A DNA stretch of 64,000 bases from Massilia sp. NR 4-1 (GTDB lineage: Bacteria > Pseudomonadota > Gammaproteobacteria > Burkholderiales > Burkholderiaceae_D), in the NCBI RefSeq assembly GCF_001191005.1, contig NZ_CP012201.1:1550001-1614000 (forward strand), read 5' to 3'. The position numbers and the translations under genes are program-made. The notes under the pieces are model-generated. The model made no database searches, was not told the origin of the DNA, and saw only the letters and a program-made list of their open reading frames with translations. Shown piece after piece: positions 8,489 to 19,500 of the stretch (positions within the stretch are counted from its first letter, which is position 1; each line of letters opens with the position of its first letter).

Positions 8489-10687
8489 ATGCATATTAAA
8501 CTCAGTCATATCCCCCTCCGGCGCGGCGCGCTGGCCCTGCAAATGGCCCTGGCCAGCCTTGCGCTTGGCGGCGCGGCCCACGCCCAGCAAGCCCCGGCCA
8601 CGCCGGAAAGGGACGGCCAGACCCTGGGCCTGGTCACGGTCACGGCGGGTGCCACCGGCCCATCCGAAGGCAGCGGTTCGTACACCACCAGCGGCAGCAC
8701 CAGTGCCACCGGCCTGAATCTCTCGATCCGCGACACGCCGCAATCCGTCACCGTGATTACCCGCGAAAGACTGGACGATCAAGCCCTGCAGACCGTGTTC
8801 GACGTGGCCAACAGCGCCACAGGCGTGTCGGCCAAGGAAATCGACAGCGTGCGCAGCTACTTCTACTCGCGCGGCTTCCAGATCGACAAAATCCAGCTGG
8901 ACGGCATCCCCATGCCGGGCGCCAATGAGGGTGAAGCCAAGGCCGACACGGTGATCTATGACCGGGTGGAGATCGTGCGCGGCGCGACTGGCCTGATGAG
9001 CGGCACCGGCAATCCTTCCGCCTCGATCAATCTGATCCGCAAACACGCGGACAGCAAGGTTTTCGCCGGTTCGGCCAGCCTGGGCCTGGGTTCCTGGGAC
9101 AAGCGTAATGGCGTGGTCGATCTGAGTTCGCCGCTGAATAAGGAAGGTACGATCCGCGGCCGCGTCGTGATCAGCGCCGAGGACAAGGACAACTTCATCC
9201 GCCTGGAAAACACCAAGAAAACCCTGGCCTATGGCGTGATCGACGCCGACCTGGCGCCCGACACCCGCCTGAGCGTGGGCTTCAGCGAACAGCGCGACCG
9301 CCACCGCGGCAACCAGTGGGCCGGCCTGCCCATCTTCTACAGCGACGGCAGCCGCACCGATTGGGACCGCTCCACCACCACCGCCGCCAACTGGAACTTC
9401 TGGAATACCAAGCAGCGCACCGCCTTCGCCACGCTGGAACACCGCCTGGCCAATCAATGGAAGCTGCAGCTGATGGCCAACCACCGCAGCAATACCGGCG
9501 ACCAGCGCCTGAACTGGATGGATGGCATGGTGGACCGCAACACCGGCCTGGGACTGGAGCCATGGATCATCGGCTATGGCGTGAGCGACAAGCAGAACGA
9601 CTTCGGCTTCACCGCATCCGGGCCGTTTGAACTGCTGGGCCGCAAGCACGAGCTGGCCGTCGGCCTGCTGCATGGCACGCACAAGACGCTGTGGCTGTCC
9701 AGCGACGCCAGCGTGCTGCCGCCGATCGGCGACTTCCGCGCCTGGACCGGCGCCTACCCCGAACCGAAATGGGCGCCTTACCAGACCGGTTCCTTCACCC
9801 GCGATACCCAGACCAGCGCCTATGCCATGGCCCGCCTGCAGGCGACGGATGCGCTCAAATTCATCGTCGGCAGCCGTTTCACCAACTGGGAACGCAAGGG
9901 CGACCAGGCGCTGTGGACCGCAAATGCCTTCAAAATCCGCCATAACGGCGAGATCACGCCCTATGTCGGCGCATTGTACGACTTGACGCCGCATACCTCG
10001 CTGTACGCCAGCTATACCAGCATCTTCGATCCGCAAAACTACCGCGACAAGAGCGGTGCCTATGTCGATCCGCTGAAAGGCAAGGCTTTGGAAGCCGGCG
10101 TCAAAGGCGAGCTGTTTGACGGCAAACTGAATACCTCGTTTGCGCTGTTCCAGATCAAGCAGGACAACTTCGCCATCCCGGACGGCAACGAAGTCATTCC
10201 CAACACGCGCGAACAGGCTTACAAGACCACCAGCGGCACCAAAACCAAGGGCTACGAGTTTGAGCTGAGCGGCGAACTGGCTCCCGGCTGGAGCGCGAGC
10301 CTGGGCTGGAGCCAGTTCGACAGCGAGGATGCCAGCGGCAAGGACATCAACACCGCGCATCCGCACAAGATGCTGAAGGCGTACACCAAGTATCGCCTGC
10401 CTGGCGCATGGAGCAAGCTGGCCATCGGCGGTGGCGTGAACTGGGAAGGCCGCAGCTACGCCGAGTTCATCGATCCGCGCAACGGCAAGCCGCTGCAAGT
10501 GGGGCAGGACTCCTACGCCGTGGCCAGCCTGATGGCGCACTACCAGTTCAGCCCCCAGCTTTCGCTGCAGGTGAATGTGAACAATCTGTTTGACAAGAAG
10601 TACTACGCCAACCAGATCGACACTTTCAAGAACATCACCTTCGGCGCGCCGCGCAATGTGCTGGCGACGCTGAAGTACAAGTTCTAA
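8489..10687 (+). CDS. TonB-dependent siderophore receptor (FhuE/FpvA-like)
   Basis: A 732-residue outer-membrane receptor for the ferric siderophore. The signal peptide ends near AAHA|QQ (about residue 31). A TonB-box-like TLGLVTVTA follows, then a plug beginning IRDTPQSVTVITRERLDDQ and containing YSRGFQIDKIQLDGIP, and a C-terminal barrel ending in LATLKYKF with a final aromatic residue. I use the ATG at 8489; an in-frame TTG at 8426 would add 21 non-signal residues and start almost on the promoter box. There is no N-terminal signalling extension long enough for FpvA-type cell-surface signalling, so the receptor probably does not itself activate the sigma factor. Confidence 0.94.
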   Translation: MHIKLSHIPLRRGALALQMALASLALGGAAHAQQAPATPERDGQTLGLVTVTAGATGPSEGSGSYTTSGSTSATGLNLSIRDTPQSVTVITRERLDDQALQTVFDVANSATGVSAKEIDSVRSYFYSRGFQIDKIQLDGIPMPGANEGEAKADTVIYDRVEIVRGATGLMSGTGNPSASINLIRKHADSKVFAGSASLGLGSWDKRNGVVDLSSPLNKEGTIRGRVVISAEDKDNFIRLENTKKTLAYGVIDADLAPDTRLSVGFSEQRDRHRGNQWAGLPIFYSDGSRTDWDRSTTTAANWNFWNTKQRTAFATLEHRLANQWKLQLMANHRSNTGDQRLNWMDGMVDRNTGLGLEPWIIGYGVSDKQNDFGFTASGPFELLGRKHELAVGLLHGTHKTLWLSSDASVLPPIGDFRAWTGAYPEPKWAPYQTGSFTRDTQTSAYAMARLQATDALKFIVGSRFTNWERKGDQALWTANAFKIRHNGEITPYVGALYDLTPHTSLYASYTSIFDPQNYRDKSGAYVDPLKGKALEAGVKGELFDGKLNTSFALFQIKQDNFAIPDGNEVIPNTREQAYKTTSGTKTKGYEFELSGELAPGWSASLGWSQFDSEDASGKDINTAHPHKMLKAYTKYRLPGAWSKLAIGGGVNWEGRSYAEFIDPRNGKPLQVGQDSYAVASLMAHYQFSPQLSLQVNVNNLFDKKYYANQIDTFKNITFGAPRNVLATLKYKF

Positions 10688-10701
10688 GCGTCTGAACAAA
10701 A

Positions 10702-10729
10702 CGGGACCGGGATTTTTTGCCCGGCCCCG
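10702..10729. terminator. Hairpin between convergent receptor and formyltransferase genes
   Basis: CGGGACCGGG (10702-10711) pairs with CCCGGCCCCG (10720-10729) with one A-C mismatch and an eight-base T-rich loop. There is no clear T-tract after it in either direction, so it may end transcription only weakly. Confidence 0.4.
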
Positions 10730-10752
10730 CTTCCCGCATCCGCAGGCTTGAA

Positions 10753-11592
10753 TCAGGCGGCCTTGCGCAGGCGGCCGGCCATCAGCGTCAGCCCCTGGTA
10801 GAGTGCCGGGAACAGGCTGTAATTGAAATTATTCCAGCGCAGTTCCAGGATCGTGTCTTCCGGATCGATTTCGGTCTTCAGCACATCCACAATCACTTCG
10901 CCCGAGTCGATGCCGTTGTCGACGTAGTGGAAGGAAGCGCCGGTCATCCGCAGCGGCTCCACCGCCACGGTTTCCCGGGTATTCCAGTTCACCACTTTTT
11001 CGCCGCGCGCGCCGTACAGCGCATCCAGCGTGGCCCATGCGCCGCGCCGCTCATAGGGTGACTCCAGGCGCGTGATGCCGGGGTGGATATTCACGATGCG
11101 GCGGTGGTAGGCCGCGCCGGGGCGTACCAGCTCGTCCAGGATCACCAGCAAGCCATCGAGCACCACCAGATCGGCATCCAGTTCGTTCAAGCGCGCCAGC
11201 AGGCGGGCCTCGAAGTCGCGCTTGCCCGCCACGTGTTCCGGCGAACCTTTGGCATGGATGCGGTAAGTCGAGGGAATGGGCTGCAGCAGGCTGTCCAGCG
11301 GACGCCCTTGCACGGCCAGACCTTCCGGGTAGATCCATTTTTTCCCGGCCTCGCGGCGGAAACCGTAATCGGCCAGTTTTTCGCGGTCGCGCGGCGAGCT
11401 TTCGTCATCGTCATAGATGACGGCCTCCAGGCTATAGGATTGGCCCAGACTGGTCTCGTTGAGCGCCTCGGTCAGATATTCCAGCGGCGACTTCATATAG
11501 CGCTGCTGTTCCTTGTACTCGATGTATTGCCCCGCCTGATCGGCGGTGGCGTTCCTCAACGAGCAGATATAGACGATTTTTGCCTTCGACAT
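10753..11592 (-). CDS. pvdF: N5-hydroxyornithine formyltransferase (PvdF-like)
   Basis: A 279-residue formyltransferase-fold protein that would transfer a formyl group from 10-formyl-tetrahydrofolate to N5-hydroxyornithine, giving the hydroxamate formyl-hydroxyornithine. It starts SKAKIVYICSLRNATADQAG as PvdF proteins do. VNIHPGI near residue 168 and SFHYVDNGIDSGEVI near 217 supply the Asn-His and Asp of GART-type formyltransferases. It is convergent with the receptor and divergent from the hydrolase-acyltransferase pair. Upstream I find only a weak box (TAAG-N17-CGT at 11682-11659), so its control is unclear. Confidence 0.9.
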   Translation of the reverse strand: MSKAKIVYICSLRNATADQAGQYIEYKEQQRYMKSPLEYLTEALNETSLGQSYSLEAVIYDDDESSPRDREKLADYGFRREAGKKWIYPEGLAVQGRPLDSLLQPIPSTYRIHAKGSPEHVAGKRDFEARLLARLNELDADLVVLDGLLVILDELVRPGAAYHRRIVNIHPGITRLESPYERRGAWATLDALYGARGEKVVNWNTRETVAVEPLRMTGASFHYVDNGIDSGEVIVDVLKTEIDPEDTILELRWNNFNYSLFPALYQGLTLMAGRLRKAA

Positions 11593-11715
11593 AGAATGGA
11601 TGCGATCAGAAATTGGTTATTCGGGCCGGACAGGCTTTTCCGCCCGCTGGCAATGCGAACGTCCAACGGACAGCCGGACTTAATCTCCATGACGAGCGAG
11701 CGCGCAAAAAAGTTA

Positions 11716-11740
11716 GCTAAACAAAGCGCGCGGCGGATCG
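11716..11740 (+). promoter_or_regulatory. Putative ECF (PvdS-type) promoter of hydrolase-acyltransferase operon
   Basis: TAAAC (11716-11720), a 16-base spacer and CGTC (11737-11740) end 33 bp before the hydrolase ATG. The box has the same spacing as those before the monooxygenase, receptor and MbtH genes, and its position supports the downstream start of the hydrolase. Confidence 0.62.
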
Positions 11741-11772
11741 TCAAGAAGGCACCGTCATCATTTTTGTTCGCC

Positions 11773-12744
11773 ATGCCGCTCAATCCCGATCTCGAGTCTT
11801 TCCTGGAGCTGGTGCAGCTCGGCGACAGCCAGCCCATGCATCTGCAAACGCCGGCTGCCGCCCGTGCCAGCTACGACGCCGCCACGCCCATGCTCGACGC
11901 ACCTGGCGCCGAAGCGGTCGCCACGCAGGACCTTTCCCTGCCCTGCCCCGGCGGCCGCCAGATCGGCGCCCGGCTGTATTCCCCTCCCGCCACGGAAGCC
12001 CTGCCTTGCCTGCTGTTCTTCCACGGCGGCGGCTTTTGCATAGGCGGCCTGGATTCCCATGATGCGCTGTGCCGCGACCTGGCCGAACGCACGCCATGCA
12101 AGGTGCTGGCCGTCGACTACCGCCTGGCGCCGGAGCATAAATTCCCTGCCGCTTTCGACGATGCGTTCGACGCCTGGAACTGGCTGCGCAGACATGCGGC
12201 CAGCCACGGTATCGACGGCAGGCGCCTTGCGGCAGGCGGCGACAGCGCGGGCGGCACGCTGGCAACCGCGCTGTGCATCGCCTTGAAACAGGCTGGCGAG
12301 CAGCAACCGGCGCTACAGGTGCTGATCTATCCCTGCACCAGCAGCCAGCAAAACAGCCTGTCCCACCAGCGCCATGGCAGCGGCTATCTGCTGGAAGCGG
12401 CGACCTTGCAATGGATGTTCACCAACTACCTGAATCACGAGGATGAGCGCAACGACTGGCGCTTTGCGCCGCTGGCGGCGTCCGATGTATCCGGCCTGGC
12501 CCCGGCGCATATTGTCCTGGCGGAGTACGATCCGCTGCTGGACGAGGGCGTGGCTTATGCCACCAAGCTGCGCGATGCCGGCGTGCCGGCGACCTTGAAA
12601 ATCTATCCTGGCATGGTGCATGACTTTGCCCGCCTGGGTAATATCGTGGACGATGCCGCGATCCTGCGCGACGACCTGGCGCGCGTTCTATCCGGCGTCT
12701 TTGCCGGCGCAGCCTTTCTTGTGGGCGAAACAGCCGATGATTGA
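11773..12744 (+). CDS. Alpha/beta hydrolase, HSL (fold-3) family
   Basis: A 323-residue esterase-like enzyme of the hormone-sensitive-lipase family. The oxyanion motif HGGGF (with the family CIGG after it), nucleophile GDSAGG, acidic residue in YDPLLDEG and catalytic His in GMVHDF are all present. The start MPLNPDL is typical for the family; an in-frame ATG at 11689 lies upstream of the putative promoter at 11716-11740 and is less likely. It overlaps the acyltransferase gene by eight bases. In this cluster it could cleave a siderophore ester or lactone, or trim an intermediate. That is inference, because the family is broad. Confidence 0.85.
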   Translation: MPLNPDLESFLELVQLGDSQPMHLQTPAAARASYDAATPMLDAPGAEAVATQDLSLPCPGGRQIGARLYSPPATEALPCLLFFHGGGFCIGGLDSHDALCRDLAERTPCKVLAVDYRLAPEHKFPAAFDDAFDAWNWLRRHAASHGIDGRRLAAGGDSAGGTLATALCIALKQAGEQQPALQVLIYPCTSSQQNSLSHQRHGSGYLLEAATLQWMFTNYLNHEDERNDWRFAPLAASDVSGLAPAHIVLAEYDPLLDEGVAYATKLRDAGVPATLKIYPGMVHDFARLGNIVDDAAILRDDLARVLSGVFAGAAFLVGETADD

Positions 12745-13480
12745 CCGCCAAAACCTGGTCCGGGTGGAGGACTGCCCCCTCCCGCTGCTGAACAAGCATA
12801 ATGCGCAGGAACGCTCGCTTTGGCTGCCGCAGGCGCAAGTGGTGCTGCCTCTGAGCTATCGCATCAGCGCCGGGCATAGCCATCCCGTACGTCCGCCGCA
12901 GCCGACTGGCGTGGTATACCGCCGCTATATTCCCTGGCTGGAGCGAACGCTGAGCTTTCGCGTGGCAGACGCTGAAGCCGACCTGCCCCATTTTCACCGC
13001 TGGATGAACGATCCGCATGTGGCCGAATTCTGGGAAGAAGAAGGCGATACGGATTACCACCGCGCCTATCTGGAACGGCTCGGCGCCGATGCGCACAGCC
13101 TCCCGCTGATCGCCTGCCTGGACGAGCGCCCTATCGGCTACTTCGAGGTTTATTGGGCCAAGGAAGACCGCATTTCGCCCTTTTGCGAAGCCGCCGACTT
13201 TGACCGCGGCTGGCATGTTCTGATCGGCGAAGCGGATTGCCGGGGCAAGGCTTTTGTATCGGCTTGGCTGCCTTCGATCTCCCACTACCTCTTCCTGGAC
13301 GATAGCCGCACGCGCAGGCTGGTGATCGAACCGCGCTCGGACAACCAGCGCATGCGCCGCAATCTGCAGCGCTCCGGCTACGACCTGCTGCACGAGTTCG
13401 ACTTTCCCCATAAGCGCGCCGTGCTGGGGGTGCTGCCGAGACAGCGCTTCTTCGAAGAGCAATTCTGGGCACCGCAATAA
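12737..13480 (+). CDS. AlcB/IucB-type GNAT acyltransferase (siderophore hydroxylamine acylation)
   Basis: A 247-residue protein with the C-terminal GNAT fold of the AlcB/IucB/MbtK/RhbD group, which acylates N-hydroxylated lysine, ornithine or diamines to make hydroxamates. Visible signatures are FHRWMNDPHVAEFWEEEG, PIGYFEVYWAKEDRI, GWHVLIGE and RRLVIEPRSDNQRM. The N-terminal ~80 residues are less typical. The ATG at 12737 overlaps the hydrolase stop. With a PvdF-like formyltransferase also present, the cluster has two enzymes that could acylate hydroxyornithine. A terminator separates it from the NRPS end. Confidence 0.88.
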   Translation: MIDRQNLVRVEDCPLPLLNKHNAQERSLWLPQAQVVLPLSYRISAGHSHPVRPPQPTGVVYRRYIPWLERTLSFRVADAEADLPHFHRWMNDPHVAEFWEEEGDTDYHRAYLERLGADAHSLPLIACLDERPIGYFEVYWAKEDRISPFCEAADFDRGWHVLIGEADCRGKAFVSAWLPSISHYLFLDDSRTRRLVIEPRSDNQRMRRNLQRSGYDLLHEFDFPHKRAVLGVLPRQRFFEEQFWAPQ

Positions 13481-13493
13481 ACCAAATGCCCTA

Positions 13494-13529
13494 AAGAGAA
13501 ACCCCAGACCTTGGTCTGGGGTTTCTTTT
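13494..13529. terminator. Strong bidirectional terminator
   Basis: GAAACCCCAGACC (13498-13510) pairs perfectly with GGTCTGGGGTTTC (13513-13525) around a two-base loop, so the top pairs must open. T's follow on the plus side and A's precede on the left, giving U-tracts in both directions. It sits exactly between the convergent acyltransferase and the last NRPS gene. Confidence 0.88.
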
Positions 13530-13531
13530 AT

Positions 13532-16500
13532 CTAGCCCTGCAATACTCCTTCACCGAGACGCACCGCCTGTTCCAGCCATTGCTCGCTGCGCATGATGGT
13601 GTAGTGCCCCGCCGCGATCTCGCTGGCCGTGCCTTGCGCACCGGTCTGGCGCAGCAGCTCCGCCTTCTGGGCTGCCTCACGGCCTTCGGCCCACCAGTAA
13701 TGCGGCTGGCAAACCAGCTTGCTCAGCGGCCCGGCTTCGATCGACAGCGCCTTCAGGTGGCGCGCCACCTCGAACCCGCGCAGCAGTTCGGCCGCCCCCA
13801 TGGCGCCGTAGATGCTGCGGTTGCCGGCCAAAGCCTGCGACAGCAGCGACTCCAACTCGGGGCCGGGGGCTGGCGGCAAGGTATCCAGCGTCACGCCCGG
13901 CAGCACCTGGGACAGGAAGTCGCTGAAATCCTGCTGCCACGGCGGCATCGCCGCCTGTTCGGTGCCGGGAATGAAGGGATCGACCAGGCCGGCGAAACTG
14001 ACTGCCTGCCCTTCGGCCTCCAGCAGCGCCGCCACCATCGCCACCAGCGTGCCGCCGAGCGACCATCCCAGCAGGCGGTATGGTCCTGCTGCCTGCGTCT
14101 GGCGGATCATGCGGGCATAGTCGCGCGCCATCTGCTCCAGCGAGGCATCCACATGGGCGCTGTCGGCCAGCATGCGGCAAGCGATGCCGTAGACGGTGGC
14201 CACGCCATCCAGCCTCCTGGCCAGCGGCTGGTAATCAAAAATTGTGCCGAAACCCGCGTGCAGGCAGAATAGCGGTTCGCTGCCTTCACGGTTCAGGAGC
14301 GTCACGCCGGATTGCGCCACCTGCTCGCCCACTTCCAGACCAAGCAGCTGGGCAATGGTCGGTTTCTGCGTCAGATCGCGCAGCTTGAAGTTGAAGCGCG
14401 CATCTTTCAGGACGCGCAAACGCGAAATCAGCTTCAGGCAAAGCAGCGAGTCGCCGCCCAGTTCGAAGAAATTATCGGTTTCGCCCACCCTCTCGACGCC
14501 CAGCACCTCCTGCCACAAGCCCGCCATGAGCTGCGCCTCGTGCGTGGACGGTGCGCGATACTGGCGCGCGCTTTCGGGCTGGATCGGCGGCAGGGAATGC
14601 CGATCCAGCTTGCCAGTAGGCAGACGCGGAAGTTTCGGCAGGACAGCATAGGCGGAAGGCTGCATGAAGTCCGGCAGTGTATCGGCCACTGCCATGCGCG
14701 CCATCTGCATCACTTCCTGGGCTGGCATATCGCTGGCAAGATAGGCCAGCAGGCTTGCGCCGCCTTCGCCGGCGGCGGCCAGCACGGCAACGTCGCTCAC
14801 GCCCGCCACCTTGCGCAATTGGGCTTCGATCTCGCCCAGCTCGATGCGGAAGCCGCGGATCTTGACTTGATGGTCGGCGCGGCCGATATATTCGGCATTG
14901 CCATCGTCCAGCCAGCGCACCAGATCCCCGGTGCGGTACAGGCGTCCACCCGTGGTGCTAAATGGATCGGCCACGAAACGCTCCGCCGTCAGGTCGCTGC
15001 GGCCGATATAGCCGCGCGCCAGTCCATAGCCGCCGATATACAGCTCGCCCACCGCGCCATGCGGCACCAGCTGCATATCGGCGTCCAGCACATAAGCGGT
15101 GCGCTCGCCGACCGGGCGGCCGATTGGCGCATAGGCACAGGCAAAACTGTCGTCGCCGCGCGCTTGCCAGATCAGCGGCGTGACCACGGTTTCGGTCGGG
15201 CCGTAGCCATTGATCAGGCGCTGCGGCCGTAAATGGCGGCGTACCTGCTCAAAGCCCGCCTTGGGCATGGCTTCGCCGCCAAAGACATACAGCTCCACTG
15301 GCGGCGGATTGCCCGCGATGCCGGCCCAATCGGCCAATTGGCTCAGATACGCAGGCGGGAATGCCACGGTGGACACGCCATAGCGGTGCAGTGCATCGCT
15401 GGCCTGCTCCGCCGTCCAGACCTCTGGATCGCGGATGGCGACCGAAGCACCGGCGGTCAGGGCGCTGATCCAGCGTTCATGCGCGCCATCAAAGGAGAAG
15501 GACATGAACAGCAGCTCGCAGGAATCGGGCTGCGTGGCGTAAATCTCGTTGGTCGCCGCGCAATGCATGGCCAGCGGACCATGTGCCACCGCCACGCCCT
15601 TCGGCTGGCCGGTCGATCCCGAGGTGTAGATCACATATGCCAGTTGCTGCTCGCCGAGCGCGATGCCGGGATTGGCCGCATTGCCGCCTTCGAGCTGCAA
15701 CTGCTCCAGCCAGACCGTTGGGCAAGGCAGATTATGCTGGTACGCGCCGCTGCCGATCAGCAGCGCAGGCGCGCAGTCGCCGATGATGTAGCGCAGACGC
15801 TCCAACGGATACTCGGCATCCAGCGGCACATAACCGGCTCCAGCCTTCATGATCGCCAGCAGCGTCACGATCATATCGGTGGAACGCGGCAGCAGCACCG
15901 CCACGCGGTCTTCCGGCTTCAGTCCCTGGCCCAGCAGCCAGTGCGCCAGGCGGTTGGCGCGTGCATTCAACTCGGCAAAGCTGAGGACTTGATCGCCCAT
16001 GCGCAGCGCCACCGCATCTGGATGCAGATGCGCATGCTGCTCGATCTGATGATGCACCCAAACCGGGCGCTGGCTGAAACCGGTCTGGCCCAGCACCAGA
16101 ACCGCTTCCGCCGCCGCTGCCTTGAGCCGTTTCAGCTCGCCCATCGGCAGTTCCGGTGCGGTGCTCATGGCCTGCAGCAGTTCGTCCATTTCAGCGCGCA
16201 GGGCAAGTACCTCGTCCTCGCCAAAGCTGGCGCGCGCATAGCAGAATTCGATTTCCAGCGCACCTTCCAGCGTGACCTGCAGGTCCATCGCATAGCCGGT
16301 CAGGCCTTCGCTGCCCACATCGCCAAAACTCAGGCCGTGGGCCAGCGGCTCGCTCAAGGCTTTGTGCATCGGATAATTCTCGAATACGATGATGCTGTCG
16401 AACAGTGCCTGGCCACCGCTGCCGACCCAGCGCTGGATCTGCGCCAGCGGCGTGTGTTCGTACTCGCGCGCATCCAGGTTGGCCGCCTGCAGGCGGCGCA

Positions 16501-19500
16501 GGAATTCGCCCACCGGCAACTGCGGCTGGCGCGCGGCCAGCACCGGAATCGTGTTAATGAACAGGCCGACCATATCCTCCGCGCCGGCCAGGTCGGCCGG
16601 ACGCCCAGCCACCGTCGCGCCAAAGCAAACGGTGTCTTTTCCCAGATGGCGCTGCAGCAGGGTTGCCCATGCCGCCTGCACCACGGTATTCACGGTCACA
16701 TGCTGTGCTTTGGCGTTATCGGACAGGATACGGGTTTGCGCTGCATCCCAGCGTAGATAGATCTTTCCGTAGCCCGTTTCTTCGCGGCGGCGGCTCGCCA
16801 GCAAGCTGGGACCGTCCAGGTCCTGCAACTGGCCGCGCCAGTATTGCTCCGCCGCCTCGCCTGGCTGGCGCTTGAGCCAGCGGATATAGTCACCGTAATG
16901 TGCCTGCACCGGTTCCAGCGTCTGGCCGCCATAAGTTTGCAGCAGCTCGCCAAGCAGGCGTGACTGGCTCCAGCCGTCCAGCAGAATATGGTGCATGCTT
17001 AACAACAGACGGTGCTCGTTCTCGCCCACACGCAGCAGGAACAGACGGGCCAGCGCCGGCCGCGAGAAATCGGTGATGCGCAGCAGTTCGGCCGAACGCA
17101 GCTCGCTCAGGCTTGTCTCGATATCGCCATGGCCTCGCCAATCCAGTGTCTCGACAAATGCATCCGCTTCGTGCCAGACCATTTGCAAGGCCATGTCGGC
17201 GCCGGCCTGCCACGCGAAACCGGTACGCAATACCGCGTGGCGCCGCACCATGACATGCCAGGCCTGTGCCAGCCGCGCCGCATTCAAGCCATGCACCGCA
17301 ACGCTGAGCTGATTCATATACAGGCCGCTGCCTGGCGCTTCCAGCGACAGGAACAGCATGCCTTCCTGCAGCGGCGACAAGGGGTAGACATCCTCAATGC
17401 CGGCCGGATCGACAGGCAGGGCCGCCAGCGCAGCGCCGCTCAAATAATCGCCTAACTGGCCGCGCACCCGCTGCGGCGCCGCTTGCGCCACAGCTTCCAG
17501 CGGACGCAGCACGCAGACCAGGTCGGCAATCGCCGGACGCTCGAACATCAGCTTGGGATTCAAATCCCAACCCGCGCGCCGCGCGCGCGCAACGATCTGC
17601 AGGCTCAGGATCGAATCGCCGCCCAGTTCAAAGAAGTTGTCCTGCCGCCCTACCCGTGCCTGTCCCAACACCTCGGACCAGATAGCGGCCAGCGTTTCTT
17701 CCAGTGCGCCTTGCGGCGCTTCATAGCTACGGGCCACCAGTTCCGGCTCCGGCAGCGCCTTGCGGTCCACCTTGCCGTTGGCGTTCAAGGGCAGGTTTGG
17801 CATGACCATGATCGCACCCGGCACCATATGCTCGGGCAGCGTGCGGCGCAGGCGTTCGCGCAGCACCGCCGCGTCAACGTTCTGTCCCTCATGTTCCGAC
17901 AGATAGGCCACCAGCAGCGTGCCGCCCGGCCCCTGCTTGGCGACCACCACCACTTCCCGCACCTCGGGCTGGGCCAGCAACTGCGCCTCAACCTCGCCCA
18001 GCTCGACGCGGAAACCGCGAATCTTCACCTGATGGTCGATCCGGCCCAGGTATTCAAGCTGGCCTTCCTCGTTCCAGCGCACCAGATCCCCGGTGCGGTA
18101 CAGGCGACCGCCGCGTGGATCGAAGGGGTCGGCCACAAAGCGCTCCGCGCTCAGGCCAGGGCGGCCGAGATAACCGCGTCCCAGGCTCACACCGCCCAGA
18201 TACAGCTCGCCCGCGACCCCGGCTGGCGTCAGATTCAGTCCCGCATCGAGCACATAGGCGCTGGTATCGCTGATCGGGCGGCCGATCGGTACCTGGTTCT
18301 GTCCATCGTCGCGGCACGCCCAGTTGGTGACGTGGATGGCGGTTTCCGTCGGGCCGTAGAGATTGTGCAGACCGGCCTGGCGCAGGCGCTGGAAAGTCTC
18401 TTTCTGCGTTTCCGCCGGCATGGCCTCGCCACCGCAGATGATGTGCTTCAGGCGCGTGCTGGCCTCGATGCCTTCGTGCGCAAGGAAGGCCTGCAGCATC
18501 GCAGGCACAAAATTCACGGTAGTAACCTGGTGCTGCTGTATCAACGCGACCAGGCGGGCCGGATCGCGCTGGTCGCCCGGCAAAGCGAGAGCCAGGCGCG
18601 CGCCGGAGGTCAAAGGCCAGAATAGCTCCCAGACCGATACGTCGAAACCGAACGGCGCCTTGTGCAGCACCGTATCGTCCGCATTCAAATGATATGTATC
18701 CTGCATCCACAGCATGCAGCTTGCCACGGCATGGTGGCGGTTGGCCGCTCCCTTGGGCATGCCGGTCGAGCCGGAGGTGTAGATCACGTACGCCAGGTTC
18801 TCGCCGTGGACGGGAATGTCCGGATTCTCCACGCTCTCGGCGCTCAAATCGATCTGATCGAGCAGCAATACGCGTTCCGGAGAGAGGCCTGGAGCGATAC
18901 CTTGCAGGGCGGTATGGCTTAACAGAAGGCCGATTGCGCTGTCCTCGGCCATATATTGCAGGCGCTCAGGCGGATATTCCGGGTCCAGCGGCACATAGGC
19001 TGCGCCGGTTTTCAGGATGGCCAGCAAGGCCGCCACCATATCGATGGAGCGCTCGATGCAGGCGCCGATCTTGTCCTCAGGTCTCACGCCCTGGGCCAGC
19101 AAGCGATGCGCCAAGCGGTTGGCCTTGGCGTTCAGCTGCGCATAACTCAAAACCTGCTCACCGAACAGCAAGGCCTGGGCTTGCGGCCGCAAGGCCGCCT
19201 GGTGCTCGAACAGCCGATGCAGCGGCGCGGCGTCGGCATGGCGTCGGCGATTCACGCTCCATTGATGCAGCAGCGCCGTCTCCATTCCGCTCATCACCGG
19301 CAGCTCGCAAACCAGTTTGGCGGGCTGCAAGGCCCGCGCATCCACCAGGGCGGCGGCAGCTTCCTGCATCATTTCGCAGAGACGCAATGCACCAATGGCT
19401 GGCGGCACCTGGGCCACCAGCGCGAAGCCGCCATCCATATCATCCACCGACATGGAAAGCGGATAATTGCTGCGTTCCTCGCCGCCCAGCAGCTCCACGC

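Noticed and set aside
8411..10699. Long minus-strand open frame opposite the TonB-dependent receptor
   Set aside because: Mirror frame of a GC-rich gene; the plus strand has a signal peptide, plug and barrel end, the minus frame has none of these.
11083..11772. Long upstream extension of the alpha/beta hydrolase
   Set aside because: It would run antisense through the formyltransferase gene and across the putative promoter; the family start at 11773 fits better.
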